Positions 19,095-27,950 are shown, counted from the first letter of the stretch. The stretch: 64,000 nucleotides of DNA from Paraplanobispora siamensis (GCF_016863175.1 NZ_BOOJ01000030.1:124001-188000), one strand, 5' to 3'. Notes: generated from the letters alone by a model not told the origin. Numbers and translations are program-made.

Positions 19095-20075
19095 ATGAGA
19101 TTCGCGACCGTACCCGTCCGGTCCCTGATCGCGGCCGGGATCGGCCTGGCGGCGGTGGGCGCCGCCGCTCCGCCGAGCTCGCCGGCTCCGCGGAGCGCAC
19201 CGAACCTGCGGCTCGCGGCCGCCGTACGGCCCGCGGTGGCCGCACCGGAGAGCGCACGACCGGTGAGGACCGCGCCGGAGGGCGCCTACTGGCACGTGCG
19301 GACGCTGTTCACGATGACCCATCCCCGGCAGCTCGGCAGAGGTTCGAACCGTTACTGGGTGGAGGAGTGGGGGATCAGCGAGACGTGGACCTCGCGCGAC
19401 ACCAAGAGCTGGTTCGGGTACCGCGAGTTGGGCGTGCGTCTGAAGAGCGCCGCCGACGAGGCGGCGTGGCGCCGCGACGGCTCCCCGGCCACCTGGCGTC
19501 GTACGGCGGACGGCATGACCGTGTCCCTGGCCATCGCCCCGGACAAGGGCAGGGTCACTCCCGTGAAGGGGCAGGTGAACGCCTTCATCCTGGTCGATCA
19601 GCGACTGACGTACGAGGAGTTGCAGCGGCTGCCCGCCGATCCGGCCGCGCTGAAGGCCTGGATCGACAAGGCCGTACGGGTCCCGCACGCGGATCCGAGG
19701 GCGAGAGTGCCCGAGGAGTCCGTCGACGGCCATGTGACGGGGGCGCTGTTCAGCCTGCTCTACGACCTCCCGGTGCCTAAGGAGGTCCGCACTGCGGCGT
19801 ACCGGGCGCTGCCGACGATGCCCGGCGTCCGGCCTCTGGGGAAGGTCAAGGACTCCCGGGGCAGGACCGGTGAGGGCTTCTCCATCGTCCGGCGGTACAA
19901 GGGCGATCATGTGGTCACCCGACAGATGATCGTCGACACCGACGCGATGGTGCTGCTGGCCGAGAACGTGAAGACCACGATCGGCGGCAAGGTCTTCCCG
20001 AACAAGACCTCGACCCAGACCATGCTCCACGTCGGCTGGACCGACACCCCGCCGGCGGTTCCCGCCCTTCCGTGA
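19095..20075 (+). CDS. Secreted protein linked to the SigE-family factor (CU044_5270-like)
   Basis: The 326-residue protein has a signal peptide or anchor (about residues 8-27, ending near AAAPPSS), an Ala/Pro-rich spacer and a globular extracytoplasmic domain with aromatic segments YWHVRTLF, NRYWVEEWG and TKSWFGYREL. The pattern recalls CU044_5270-type proteins that are often coded beside SigE-family sigma factors; the function is unknown. GGAGGA lies just upstream of the ATG. Its promoter copies that of the divergent sigma gene, so it is a likely direct target and perhaps a signal sensor or output of that regulon. Confidence 0.75.
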   Translation: MRFATVPVRSLIAAGIGLAAVGAAAPPSSPAPRSAPNLRLAAAVRPAVAAPESARPVRTAPEGAYWHVRTLFTMTHPRQLGRGSNRYWVEEWGISETWTSRDTKSWFGYRELGVRLKSAADEAAWRRDGSPATWRRTADGMTVSLAIAPDKGRVTPVKGQVNAFILVDQRLTYEELQRLPADPAALKAWIDKAVRVPHADPRARVPEESVDGHVTGALFSLLYDLPVPKEVRTAAYRALPTMPGVRPLGKVKDSRGRTGEGFSIVRRYKGDHVVTRQMIVDTDAMVLLAENVKTTIGGKVFPNKTSTQTMLHVGWTDTPPAVPALP

Positions 20076-20110
20076 CCGCCGCGACCCGCGCCCTCCCGTC
20101 AAGGGGCATT

Positions 20111-20144
20111 CGCGATCCGAAGGCCCACCGGGCCCGGGATCGCG
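20111..20144 (+). terminator. Hairpin terminator after the SigE-linked gene
   Basis: CGCGATCC and GGATCGCG pair, with an inner GGCCC/GGGCC stem, 35 bp past the stop codon; TTT follows. Confidence 0.6.
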
Positions 20145-20334
20145 TTTCGGGACGGGCGCGGCGTACGGCGTCAGCGGTCACGGAGAAGAACACCGGAGAA
20201 TTGAAATCCACGCCGTGACGACTTGTTCATCGATGGGAGATCGGTAATTTATTTCCGGCTGCTATGATGCGGGAAAGCAATTCAATTCTGCATTTAGCAT
20301 CGTCGTTCCCGGCACCGGAAAGGAACGACGTCTC

Positions 20335-21180
20335 ATGCACGAAGGACAGCCGAGCCAGACCGCGATCATGGCGGCGGCCGCCCGCGCGGCCCACCTGGTG
20401 GTGGACCGGGAGCCCTTCATCTTCCGCGACACCGTGGCCGCGTCGCTGCTCGGCGAACTCGCCGAGGAGATCATCGGCTACCACCGGATCCACGGCGACC
20501 ACCTCATCCTGTCTGGCACCCGCGCCCAGGTGACGGCCCGCAGCCACTACACCGAACGCCGCCTGGCCGAGCTGGTCCGCGACGGCCTGGAGCAGTACGT
20601 GATCCTCGGCGCGGGCCTCGACACCTTCGCCCAGCGCTCCGGCCCGGCCGGGCGGGTCACGGTCTTCGAGGTGGACCACCCCGCCACCCAGCAGTGGAAG
20701 CGGGGCCTGATCGAGGCCTCGGGCCTCGACTGCCCGGTCTTCGTCCCCGCGGACTTCGAGACCGGCGATCCGCTGCCCGCCCTGACCGCCGCCGGGTTCG
20801 ACCCGTCCAGACCGGCCCTGGTGAGCTGGCTCGGAGTGTCCATGTACCTCACCGGAGAGGCGATCGACGCCACGCTGGCCGCCGTCGGCCGCCTCGCCCC
20901 CGGCACCGAGCTGGTCATGGAGTACGCCCTGTCCGCCCCCCTCCGCGACGAACGGGGCGCCGCCTACGCCGATTCCGCCCTCCCGGCCGCCGCCGAACGC
21001 GGTGAACCCTGGCTGAGCTTCTTCACCCCCGACGACCTGTCGGACACGCTGAAGCGGCACGGCCTGGAGACGGCCGAGCACGTACGGCAGGCCGACAGCG
21101 TCATCCCCACCCTGTGGAACCGCTCCGACCCCCTGCGCCCCGCCGACCTGTGCCGCCTGACCCGCGCGACCGTCGGCTAA
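20335..21180 (+). CDS. Class I SAM-dependent methyltransferase (LCM/Tcmp-like)
   Basis: The 281-residue protein has the N-terminal pattern of leucine-carboxyl-methyltransferase-like bacterial enzymes (TAIMAAAARAAH, then REPFIFRD), the SAM-binding VILGAGLDTF loop near residue 81 and an acidic VFEVDHP ribose-binding strand. SWLGVSMYLT is the post-motif segment of this family. Substrate unknown; in actinomycetes such enzymes often modify secondary metabolites. An AAAGGA stands about ten bases before the ATG. It converges on the diguanylate cyclase gene with overlapping stop codons (4-bp overlap). Confidence 0.9.
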   Translation: MHEGQPSQTAIMAAAARAAHLVVDREPFIFRDTVAASLLGELAEEIIGYHRIHGDHLILSGTRAQVTARSHYTERRLAELVRDGLEQYVILGAGLDTFAQRSGPAGRVTVFEVDHPATQQWKRGLIEASGLDCPVFVPADFETGDPLPALTAAGFDPSRPALVSWLGVSMYLTGEAIDATLAAVGRLAPGTELVMEYALSAPLRDERGAAYADSALPAAAERGEPWLSFFTPDDLSDTLKRHGLETAEHVRQADSVIPTLWNRSDPLRPADLCRLTRATVG

Positions 21181-22826
21181 CGCCTGCCCGTCCCGGGCTC
21201 CGCCGGGGCCTCCTCGAACAGGACCGGGCGCCGGGGCCTGTGGCGCTTGGATTCGTACATGGCCGCGTCCGCCCGCGCGATGAGGACGTCACCCGTGGAG
21301 CCGTCCGTGGAGCAGGCCACGCCGATGGCGGCGCTGAGCCGCGCCGTACCGGCCGACAGCACGACGTCGCCGTCCAGGATCCTGCCGACCCGTTCGGCGA
21401 TGCCGACCAGCTCGGCGGGGTGATCGAGCCGGGGGCAGATCAGCAGGAACTCGTCTCCGCCGATCCGGCCGACGACGTCGTCGCTGCGGAGGACGCTCTT
21501 GATCCGGCCGGCGGCGTTCACGAGCAGTTCGTCGCCCGCGGCGTGCCCGAGGGAGTCGTTGACGCTCTTGAACTCGTTGAGATCGACGAAGACCACTCCG
21601 GTGAGGTGGCTTCCCTCAGCGGAGAGCTCCCGGTCGAGGATCGCCAGGCTGGAGGCGCGGTTGTAGCACCCCGTGAGATGGTCGAACGTGGCCTTGACCC
21701 GCAGCTCCTCCCGTGAGCGCACGCTCTCGGTGATGTCCCGCACGCAGGCGAGCGCTCCGGGCGTGCCGTCCTCGTCCGACAGCCCGATCAGGGTGATCGC
21801 GCAACGGCGCTGCTCCCCCGCGGGCTGGACGGTGACCTCCAGCTCCCGGTCGGGGCCTCCGCCCAGGACGTTCTGGAGCGCCGCGTCCAGCATCGGGCGG
21901 TCCTGGTCGGTGACGCTCGCGAGCCGCTCCCGGGCGGTGCCCGCCGTACCGGTGCCCAGCATCGTGTTCAGCAGGGAGTTGGCGTAGACGACGGAACCGT
22001 CCTGCTCCAGCTGGAGCAGCCCGACGGGCAGCGAGTCGGCCAGCCTCCGGAACAGGTGCTCGCGCTGGCGCAGCGCCTCGTAGGCGGCCATCTCCTCGGA
22101 GACGTCGCTGATGTGGCTGATCATGACGGCGTCTTCGAGCTCCGGCGCCTCCTGGTAGATGTTCTCCACCTCGATCCACAGCCAGCTCCCGTCCGCGCAG
22201 CGGTGGCGGACCCGCACCCGCGAGCTGTGCTTGGTGCTGAGCATGTCGAGCCAGGCGGTGATGGAGCGCTGCACGTCCTCCTCGTGGAAGAAGTGCGTCG
22301 AGCGGGAGCCGACCATCTGATCCCTGCTCCAGCCGAACATCCTGGTCGCCCGCTCGTCGACGTCGGTGATGACCCCGTCGAACCTCTTGAGCATCCGCGC
22401 CGAACGGGGCCGCAGGGACGCCAGCGGCTGCTCGCCTCCGTCGGCGCCGGCGGCGGCCGTACCGGTGTCGAGATCCATGAGCACGCAGACGAACACGCCG
22501 TGGCGGTGCCGCATGTCGACGGCGGTCAGCTTGTAGCGGCGGCCCGGCTCGTCGCGCAGCCGTACGCTGACCGCCCCCACCCCCGTCCTGCCGGTGTGCT
22601 CCCAGGCCGCCACGGCCGCCACCACGTCCGCCGGGTCCAGCATCTCCAGGAGGTTGGCGTTGTCCTGCGGTACGGGGACCAGCCGGTCTCCGTCGATCAC
22701 CAGCGAGGCGGGCGCCGGTATCCGCCTTCCGTCGGGCGCCAGTACGGCGACGCGTGCGTGCGGAAGCTCCAGCAGTCCGGCGAAGGTCTTGTCCCGGGCC
22801 TCGAACGAATGAACGTACTCGGTCAC
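21177..22826 (-). CDS. PAS-PAS-GGDEF diguanylate cyclase
   Basis: Makes cyclic di-GMP, an intracellular signal. The 549-residue soluble protein has an N-terminal domain of about 130 residues, two PAS domains (about 145-255 and 265-370; ITDVDERATRMFGW marks the first) and a GGDEF domain from about 385. The active-site GGDEF is intact and an RxxD inhibitory site (RSDD) stands five residues before it, so product inhibition is expected. No EAL domain. The GTG start overlaps the stop of a small upstream frame as GTGA, suggesting coupling, and GAGGG lies just upstream. Confidence 0.93.
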   Translation of the reverse strand: MTEYVHSFEARDKTFAGLLELPHARVAVLAPDGRRIPAPASLVIDGDRLVPVPQDNANLLEMLDPADVVAAVAAWEHTGRTGVGAVSVRLRDEPGRRYKLTAVDMRHRHGVFVCVLMDLDTGTAAAGADGGEQPLASLRPRSARMLKRFDGVITDVDERATRMFGWSRDQMVGSRSTHFFHEEDVQRSITAWLDMLSTKHSSRVRVRHRCADGSWLWIEVENIYQEAPELEDAVMISHISDVSEEMAAYEALRQREHLFRRLADSLPVGLLQLEQDGSVVYANSLLNTMLGTGTAGTARERLASVTDQDRPMLDAALQNVLGGGPDRELEVTVQPAGEQRRCAITLIGLSDEDGTPGALACVRDITESVRSREELRVKATFDHLTGCYNRASSLAILDRELSAEGSHLTGVVFVDLNEFKSVNDSLGHAAGDELLVNAAGRIKSVLRSDDVVGRIGGDEFLLICPRLDHPAELVGIAERVGRILDGDVVLSAGTARLSAAIGVACSTDGSTGDVLIARADAAMYESKRHRPRRPVLFEEAPAEPGTGRR

Positions 22827-22948
22827 GAAGCCCTCATCGGCCCGCGGCGGCGTTTCCTGAGAATGCCCGCGCAGAACGCCTCGGTGTACTCGGCGTGATC
22901 AGCGAAGGGATCGGTGATCCGCGCGACGTACTGCGGGCCGTCGCGCAC
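22823..22948 (-). CDS. Small ORF or 3' gene remnant coupled to the diguanylate cyclase gene
   Basis: A 41-codon frame (from GTG at 22948; the open frame extends further up to the tRNA terminator) that ends in the GTGA overlapping the diguanylate cyclase start. It reads DPFADHAEYTEAFCAGIL and ends with a basic LRKRRRG tail. Codons are strongly GC3-biased, as in real genes here, and the 4-bp overlap is typical of operon neighbours, yet no ribosome-binding site is seen. It may be the tail of a once longer gene truncated at the tRNA. Not recognised as any family. Confidence 0.4.
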   Translation of the reverse strand: MRDGPQYVARITDPFADHAEYTEAFCAGILRKRRRGPMRAS

Positions 22949-23038
22949 GATCGCGGCGGCGGAGTTGGCGTAGCTGACGGCGCTCTGGTCGCCCAGCAGG
23001 CTGGGACCGCCGACGAGGCCGTTAGCAAGGGTGTTAGC

Positions 23039-23070
23039 AAAAGGCCCCCACCGGATCCCGGTGAGGGCCT
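23039..23070 (-). terminator. Intrinsic terminator of tRNA-Thr
   Basis: Minus-strand hairpin GGCCCTCACCGG / CCGGTGGGGGCC (one G-T pair) followed by TTTT, seven bases beyond the tRNA CCA end. Confidence 0.85.
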
Positions 23071-23079
23071 CTGACCTGG

Positions 23080-23153
23080 AGCCGCCTTGGGGAATCGAAC
23101 CCCAGACCCCTTCATTACGAGTGAAGTGCTCTGGCCGACTGAGCTAAGGCGGC
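23080..23153 (-). tRNA. tRNA-Thr (anticodon CGT)
   Basis: 74-nt tRNA on the minus strand. The acceptor stem is GCCGCCT/AGGCGGC, the D-loop contains TAGCTCAGTCGG, the anticodon loop CTCGTAA gives CGT, and the T-arm is GGGGTTCGATTCCCC. CCA is encoded immediately after (23079-23077). A -10-like TAGACT lies upstream at 23189-23184, and a hairpin plus T-run follows. It reads ACG codons. Confidence 0.97.
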
Positions 23154-23362
23154 GTGCCACGCATGGTTCGCATGACTTGTGACAGTCTACATGGTCTCAG
23201 GAGCTGGTCGCGCCGACATATCACCTGATCCCGGAGAGGCGGCGCCGCTCACGGGTGCGCCCCGGCCGTCGTCAGAGGGTGATCGGTCACGATGGCCTCA
23301 CGATGATCTCGATCGATCCGCGAGATACCGCTCTGTGGGCATGTGTACCGAATAATCACACC

Positions 23363-23902
23363 ATGCGTTTCCGCTGGATCCCCGCGCTGATCATCGCATC
23401 CTCGGTCTCGACGCTCTCGGGTTGCGGCGCCGTCATCGACCGCGCGGTCTCCGAGGTCATCGGTGAGGAGACCTACATCATCACCTCCGAGTCGATGGAG
23501 CCCACGCTCGCGAAGGGCAGCCGGGTGACCGTCTCGATGGTCGGCGAGGGGGAGTACGAACCGAAGTACGGCGATGTCGTCCTGTTCGAGGCGCCGGAGT
23601 GGGAACGGGATTACTCCGCCATCAGCCGCGTCATCGGCGTCCCGGGGAGCACGGTGGGGTGCTGCGATCCGGCCGGCAGGCTGCTGTTGAACGGCAAGCC
23701 GCTGCGGGAGGACTACGTGCGTCCGGACGAGGATCCGATTTTCCCGGATTTCAGCGTCACGGTTCCTGCCGGACGGCTGTGGCTGATGGGCGACCACCGG
23801 GCCGTCGCCCTCGATTCACGGAGCTACCAGCTCAAGCCGGGCGGGGGGACCATCTCGGTGTCCGGCGTCCTCGGTGTCATCGAGGACGCCGGCACCGGAT
23901 AG
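23363..23902 (+). CDS. Type I signal-peptidase-like (S26) lipoprotein, catalytic Lys replaced
   Basis: The 179-residue protein resembles type I signal peptidases: SESMEPTL supplies the nucleophile (Ser44), RVIGVPGS matches the next box and GDHRAVALDSR the last. However, the residue at the general-base lysine position before RVIG is serine (Ser88; ISRVIG instead of IKRVIG). The N terminus is not the usual membrane anchor but ends in LSGC (Cys21), a lipobox. Both oddities suggest a changed or lost activity. Start at ATG 23363; the longer frame from 23255 would add a polar stretch before the signal. Downstream PSP1 gene is convergent, 8 bp away. Confidence 0.8.
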   Translation: MRFRWIPALIIASSVSTLSGCGAVIDRAVSEVIGEETYIITSESMEPTLAKGSRVTVSMVGEGEYEPKYGDVVLFEAPEWERDYSAISRVIGVPGSTVGCCDPAGRLLLNGKPLREDYVRPDEDPIFPDFSVTVPAGRLWLMGDHRAVALDSRSYQLKPGGGTISVSGVLGVIEDAGTG

Positions 23903-23910
23903 GAGGCCGG

Positions 23911-24768
23911 TTACCCCTCCGGGCCGCCCTCGGCGGTCGGGGCCTCCTCGCCGTACCTCGCGTCGTGCTGCTTGCGCGGGGAGCAGACCGAGGCCGAGGG
24001 GCACGCGCACCGGCGGCCGCCGTTCTCCAGCCGGACCACCACGGAGTCCGAGGGGACGTTGCGGCCCACCACGGTGCCCGGGCCCTCGGGGGTGTCGACC
24101 TTCAGGCCCAGTCGGGGCATCCTCGTGTGCGCCTCCGCGTAGAGCGGGTGCTCGTACTTCAGGCAGCACATCAGGCGTCCGCAGGCGCCCGCGATGCGCA
24201 TCGGGTTGACCGGGAGGTCCTGGTCCTTGGCCATGCGGACGGAGACCGGCTCGAAGTCCTTCAGGAAGGTCGCGCAGCACAGGTCGCGGCCGCAGGGGCC
24301 GATGCCGCCCTGAAGGCGGGCCTCGTCGCGGGGGCCGATCTGGCGCAGCTCGACCCTGGCGCGCAGGTTGCGGGCCAGGTCGCGGACCAGGGCGCGGAAG
24401 TCGACGCGGTGCGGGGCGGAGAAGTAGACGGTGTAGACGTTGTCGGCGTCGAGATAGTCGACCCCGACGACCTTCATGGGCAGCGAGTGTCGTTTGATCA
24501 GCCGCTTGGAGACGCTCCTGACCTCCGCGCGGCGCCGTTTGTTGCTCTCGTCACGGGCCAGGTGCTCCTCCCCCGCGATGCCCGCGCAGACCGGCAGCCC
24601 GCCGACGTCCTCGCTCGTCCACTGCGGCGCCCACACGCACTCGGCCACCTCGGGCCCGGCGTCGGTGGGCACGAGCACCTTGTCACCGACCTTGGGACTG
24701 TGCTCGCCGGGGTCGAGGTAGTACAGCCGGCCGTAACGGGTGAAGCTCACGGCCATGATCATGCTCAT
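23911..24768 (-). CDS. PSP1 / RicT-family regulatory protein
   Basis: The 285-residue cytoplasmic protein has the PSP1 domain with its Cys signatures GPCGRDLCC and GACGRLMCC and the FTRYGRLYYLDPG opening. In Bacillus the relative RicT (YaaT) works in an Fe-S complex controlling RNA maturation and sporulation; in actinobacteria the role is not established. It normally sits immediately after holB; here a 3.2-kb stretch with a glycosyltransferase pair and a pseudogene lies between them. Several in-frame ATG codons at the N terminus leave the start uncertain by up to four residues. Confidence 0.9.
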   Translation of the reverse strand: MSMIMAVSFTRYGRLYYLDPGEHSPKVGDKVLVPTDAGPEVAECVWAPQWTSEDVGGLPVCAGIAGEEHLARDESNKRRRAEVRSVSKRLIKRHSLPMKVVGVDYLDADNVYTVYFSAPHRVDFRALVRDLARNLRARVELRQIGPRDEARLQGGIGPCGRDLCCATFLKDFEPVSVRMAKDQDLPVNPMRIAGACGRLMCCLKYEHPLYAEAHTRMPRLGLKVDTPEGPGTVVGRNVPSDSVVVRLENGGRRCACPSASVCSPRKQHDARYGEEAPTAEGGPEG

Positions 24769-24948
24769 GCGGCTCCCAGACCAAGCTAGTGGTACGGCTC
24801 ACGCCCACACTACGCGCCGCCACCGCCCTCACGGGAGGGCCGCGGGGAGGCGGAGCCGTACCCCTGCCACGCGGGCGGAGCCGTACACCGTGCCTACGCA
24901 CCTGTCACGCGAGCGGGACCGTACTCCCGCACCCGCCCGCAGGTTCCC

Positions 24949-25903
24949 TCACTCCGGGAACGAGCACTGGGGCTCGTCATCCTCTCCTGGGAGATGATTC
25001 TCGATCACCGACAACACGGACATGCGGTCACGGAAGCAGTTCTGATCGACGGCATGGGACACCCCGGGCACCTCGGACGCGGTCCGGGCCACCGCGGTGA
25101 AGTCCTCAGGGGCCGCGTCCGGCCGCATCAGGACGTGGAACGACTCCGGTATGTCCGAGGGCTGAACGACCTGGAGAAGGCCGGCGTCGTCCAGGAACTG
25201 CGCCCGGAAGCGCTCGTATGCCTGCCCGTGGTCCTCGAAGAGGACGCCCGCCGCCTCCGGCCTGGCCTCCAGCGTCCTCCGGATCTCCTCCTTCTCCGCC
25301 TCGCTCGGCGCCCCCCTGCCCAGGCAGGGGGCCATGGGCTGTTCTGCTGGCACAGGAAGACCCTGACCCCCACGGGCTCCGACGCTCCCGGGCCGCCCAC
25401 GCTCATCATCACGGCACCCCCGGCCTGCCGTGTCATGGCGGACACCTCGCGGGTGTACGCGACCCACCCGAGCGCGACGACCGTCGCGGTGACGGACAAC
25501 GCGGCCACGGCAATGCGGAGGAGCACGCGAGGACGGCGACGGGCGGGGACCGCCGTCAGCGGGCGGACCCCGGCGACGGTCGCGGTGGCGGCGGACAGGG
25601 CCTCACGCAGACGGTCCTCCACTGCGGACGGCTCACGGCGGCGCAGGACGGAGCGGGCGCCGTTCAGCACCGCCGAGCGGACGTAGGTCAGCGCCTTGCC
25701 CGGGTCGCGCAGGCGAACGCCTCCTGTACGACGTCCTCGGCCGTGGGCTGGTCCCCCACCATGAGCAGCGCCAGCCGTACGAGCCCGAGGTGGTGCTCGG
25801 CGAAGAGCGCCGCGACGTCGACGCGTTCCCCGGCCAGCGTCTTCCCGCAGGAGAGCAGCTCTATCTCGGGTTCCGGGGGACTCCCCGGCAATGACATGGT
25901 CAC
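24949..25903 (-). pseudogene. Decayed SigE-family sigma / FtsX-like anti-sigma locus
   Basis: Three pieces in different frames. At 25903-25690 a sigma-2-like start (HHLGLVRLALLMVGDQPTAEDVVQEAF) ends in a stop. Shifting frame recovers RLRDPGKALTYVRSAVLNGARS, the SigE-family linker, in the next piece. That piece then runs directly into SAVEDRLREALSAA and a TM helix of an anti-sigma-like protein, with no sigma-4 region. At the C-run 25327-25331 (minus strand) another one-base shift is needed to continue into an FtsX-like extracellular domain (EEIRRTLEARPEAAGVLF) ending at 24949. So at least two frameshifts and one large deletion; the second shift, in a homopolymer, could be a sequencing error. 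Confidence 0.78.
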
Positions 25904-25978
25904 GTCACAGAGACGCCGTGGCGGGCCGCCTGCTGCTCGACCCCGCGAAATCCGGTACGGAACCCGGCACGGCGGAGA

Positions 25979-27133
25979 TCAGCTCACGAGTTCGCTGAAG
26001 GCGTCCTCCCAGCGGTCAGCGATCATGGAGATGTCGTACTCGCGGGCGGTCTTCAGGGCGTTGGCGGCCATCCGGCGGCGCTCCTCCTCGTTGTCGATCA
26101 TCCTGAGGAGTCCCTCGGCGAAGGCGTCGACGTCGTCCGGCGGGACGAGCAGGCCGTCGTGACCGGGGGTGATGATCTCCCTCGGCCCCCGCGGGCAGTC
26201 GAAGCTGACCACCGGCACCCCGCACGCGAACGCCTCGATGATGGTCATGCCGAAGCCCTCGAACCGGGAGCTGACCGCGTGGATCGAGGCCTTGGCGAGT
26301 TCGCCCTCGATGTCGCCCGTCGGGCCCATGAACGTGACGTTGTTGTGCAGGCGCAGCTTCACGGCGAGCTTGACCAGCTTGTCGCTGACCCGGCCCTCGC
26401 CGTAGATCCGCAGCCTCCAGTCCGGCCGGACCTCCGCCACGCGGGCGAAGGCCTTCAGCAGCCGGTCGTAGCCCTTGACGGGCACCAGCCGCCCGGCGGC
26501 CAGGATGATGCGGTTCTCCTGCTTGGAGCGCGGGCGCGGCCCGCCGGCCAGGCCGTTGCCGATGGTGAACACCTCGGTCCCGGTCCGCTCCAGCATCCTG
26601 CGGTAGTCCCGTTCGTCGGCCTCGGTGAGGGTGACGACCGCGTCGAGCTTCGGGTACCACTGCCGGATCTCCTCGAAGATCCCGGGCTTGTGCGCCTCGA
26701 AGTGCAGGTGCTCCTGGCCGATCGTGATGACCTTCCGGCGCGCGTAGCGGGCGGCCATGATGTTGAGCCCGGCCCGGGTGGTCACCAGCACGTCGGTGCG
26801 GAGCCTGCCCAGCTCGCGCCGGAGCACGTCGTCGCTCCAGGCGGTGAAGGAGGTGTAGGCGCGCTCCTCCGGGTGGATCAGCGCGCTGGGCTCCTGGCTC
26901 AGCCTCTCGGCCCGCTTGCGGTACGGCCAGCGGACCTTCGCCCCCGCCCTCAGGTCCACCAGCGAGCGGAGCCGGACCTTCGGTCCCAACGGCAGAAAGG
27001 GACGGTCGGCGTGCTGGAAGACGCTGATCACCTCGACCTCGTGCCGGTCGGACAACTCGGTGGCGAGATCGAAGGTGGCCCGGATCGTGCCACCCATTCC
27101 GTAGGCGTTGAGGATCAGAAAGGAGACCTTCAC
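25979..27133 (-). CDS. Family 4-type glycosyltransferase
   Basis: The 384-residue GT-B glycosyltransferase transfers a sugar from an activated donor, probably in cell-envelope glycan synthesis. The N-terminal Rossmann opening is FLILNAYGMGGT, the donor-side motifs are LAAGRLVPVKGYDRLL and EGFGMTIIEAFACGVPVV, the EX7E element of retaining enzymes. The sequence style is close to poly(glycerol-phosphate) glucosyltransferases of the TagE type, but the acceptor is a guess. The GTG start forms a GTGA overlap with the stop of the upstream gene, so the two are translationally coupled. It lies in the stretch separating holB from PSP1. Confidence 0.88.
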   Translation of the reverse strand: MKVSFLILNAYGMGGTIRATFDLATELSDRHEVEVISVFQHADRPFLPLGPKVRLRSLVDLRAGAKVRWPYRKRAERLSQEPSALIHPEERAYTSFTAWSDDVLRRELGRLRTDVLVTTRAGLNIMAARYARRKVITIGQEHLHFEAHKPGIFEEIRQWYPKLDAVVTLTEADERDYRRMLERTGTEVFTIGNGLAGGPRPRSKQENRIILAAGRLVPVKGYDRLLKAFARVAEVRPDWRLRIYGEGRVSDKLVKLAVKLRLHNNVTFMGPTGDIEGELAKASIHAVSSRFEGFGMTIIEAFACGVPVVSFDCPRGPREIITPGHDGLLVPPDDVDAFAEGLLRMIDNEEERRRMAANALKTAREYDISMIADRWEDAFSELVS

Positions 27134-27888
27134 GTGTTCTCCCCCTCGATCGTGCACGCGACGGCCAGGCTGTCGGTGTCGGTGAAGTACGGCCGCACCC
27201 TCACCTGCCCCGCACGCTGCGCGGGGAACCTCACGCGGGCCTTCTTTCCCTCGACGTCGTCCAGCCGTGCGGCCAGCTCCAGCCGTACCCCGCCGACCTC
27301 GGCGAACAGGTCCCAGAAGACCCGCTGCCGCGTCTGGCCCTCGGCCATCGGCCCGATCGGAACGGTCCCGGAGAAGTGCCGCCCCGACGCGGTCCCGGCG
27401 CCCGTCACCTGCGGGCCCTTCCTCGCCACGGCCGTGAAACCGGCGGGCCGCTCGCCCGCGACCGGCTCGCCGTACGCGATGATCCCCTCGACCGCGATCA
27501 CGCCGTCCTCCGGGCCGACCCTGGTCACCTCGACGTACGGCTCGACCTCGCGGACCACCACGGTGAGGATCCCCTGCGAGCTCCGGACCGCCCGCACCTC
27601 CTTGCGCCGGGGCGTGGCGGCGTAGGCGACCAGCCCGTCCAGGGAGAACCCCGGATCGTCGGTGACGACGGGCGTGCCGTGCTTGCACACCGTCCAGGTT
27701 CCCACCGCGAGACCGGCCAGCTCCACACCCGGGTGTTCCTCGCCGGTCTCCGCGTGCCGCAGGACGATGCCGCCGTCATCCGGTCCCGGCCACTCGATCC
27801 TCAGCGTGTCGTCGTCTTCCACCCGGCTCGTGACGGCCCTCCTGACCCCCGTCGGGACCACCTCACGATGTGTCTCCATATTGATCAA
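27130..27888 (-). CDS. Hypothetical protein coupled to the glycosyltransferase
   Basis: A 252-residue soluble, beta-rich protein without signal peptide or TM helix. Segments such as LRIEWPGPDDGGIVLRH and RVFWDLFAEVGGVRLELAAR suggest repeated immunoglobulin-like or beta-sandwich units like the non-catalytic glycan-binding parts of teichoic-acid-type transferases; that is an inference. It overlaps the glycosyltransferase start by 4 bp, which implies joint action. ATG at 27888 or the one three codons later could be the start. The region upstream holds a 14-bp palindrome that may be an operator. Confidence 0.72.
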   Translation of the reverse strand: MINMETHREVVPTGVRRAVTSRVEDDDTLRIEWPGPDDGGIVLRHAETGEEHPGVELAGLAVGTWTVCKHGTPVVTDDPGFSLDGLVAYAATPRRKEVRAVRSSQGILTVVVREVEPYVEVTRVGPEDGVIAVEGIIAYGEPVAGERPAGFTAVARKGPQVTGAGTASGRHFSGTVPIGPMAEGQTRQRVFWDLFAEVGGVRLELAARLDDVEGKKARVRFPAQRAGQVRVRPYFTDTDSLAVACTIEGENT

Positions 27889-27950
27889 CAGACCCCCGGC
27901 CCTCTCCCCGTCATCCCCGTAGCTCAGGACTCTTCTGGCTCGTTTGTAAC

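Noticed and set aside
23080-23153. Active integrative element at tRNA-Thr
   Set aside because: No integrase, no second copy of the tRNA 3' end within the window; only an indirect hint from the truncated-looking frame next to it.
22834-23160. 108-codon minus-strand frame starting in tRNA-Thr
   Set aside because: Its first 28 residues are a translation of the tRNA, a common artefact; the better coding frame in the same region is the one coupled to the diguanylate cyclase.
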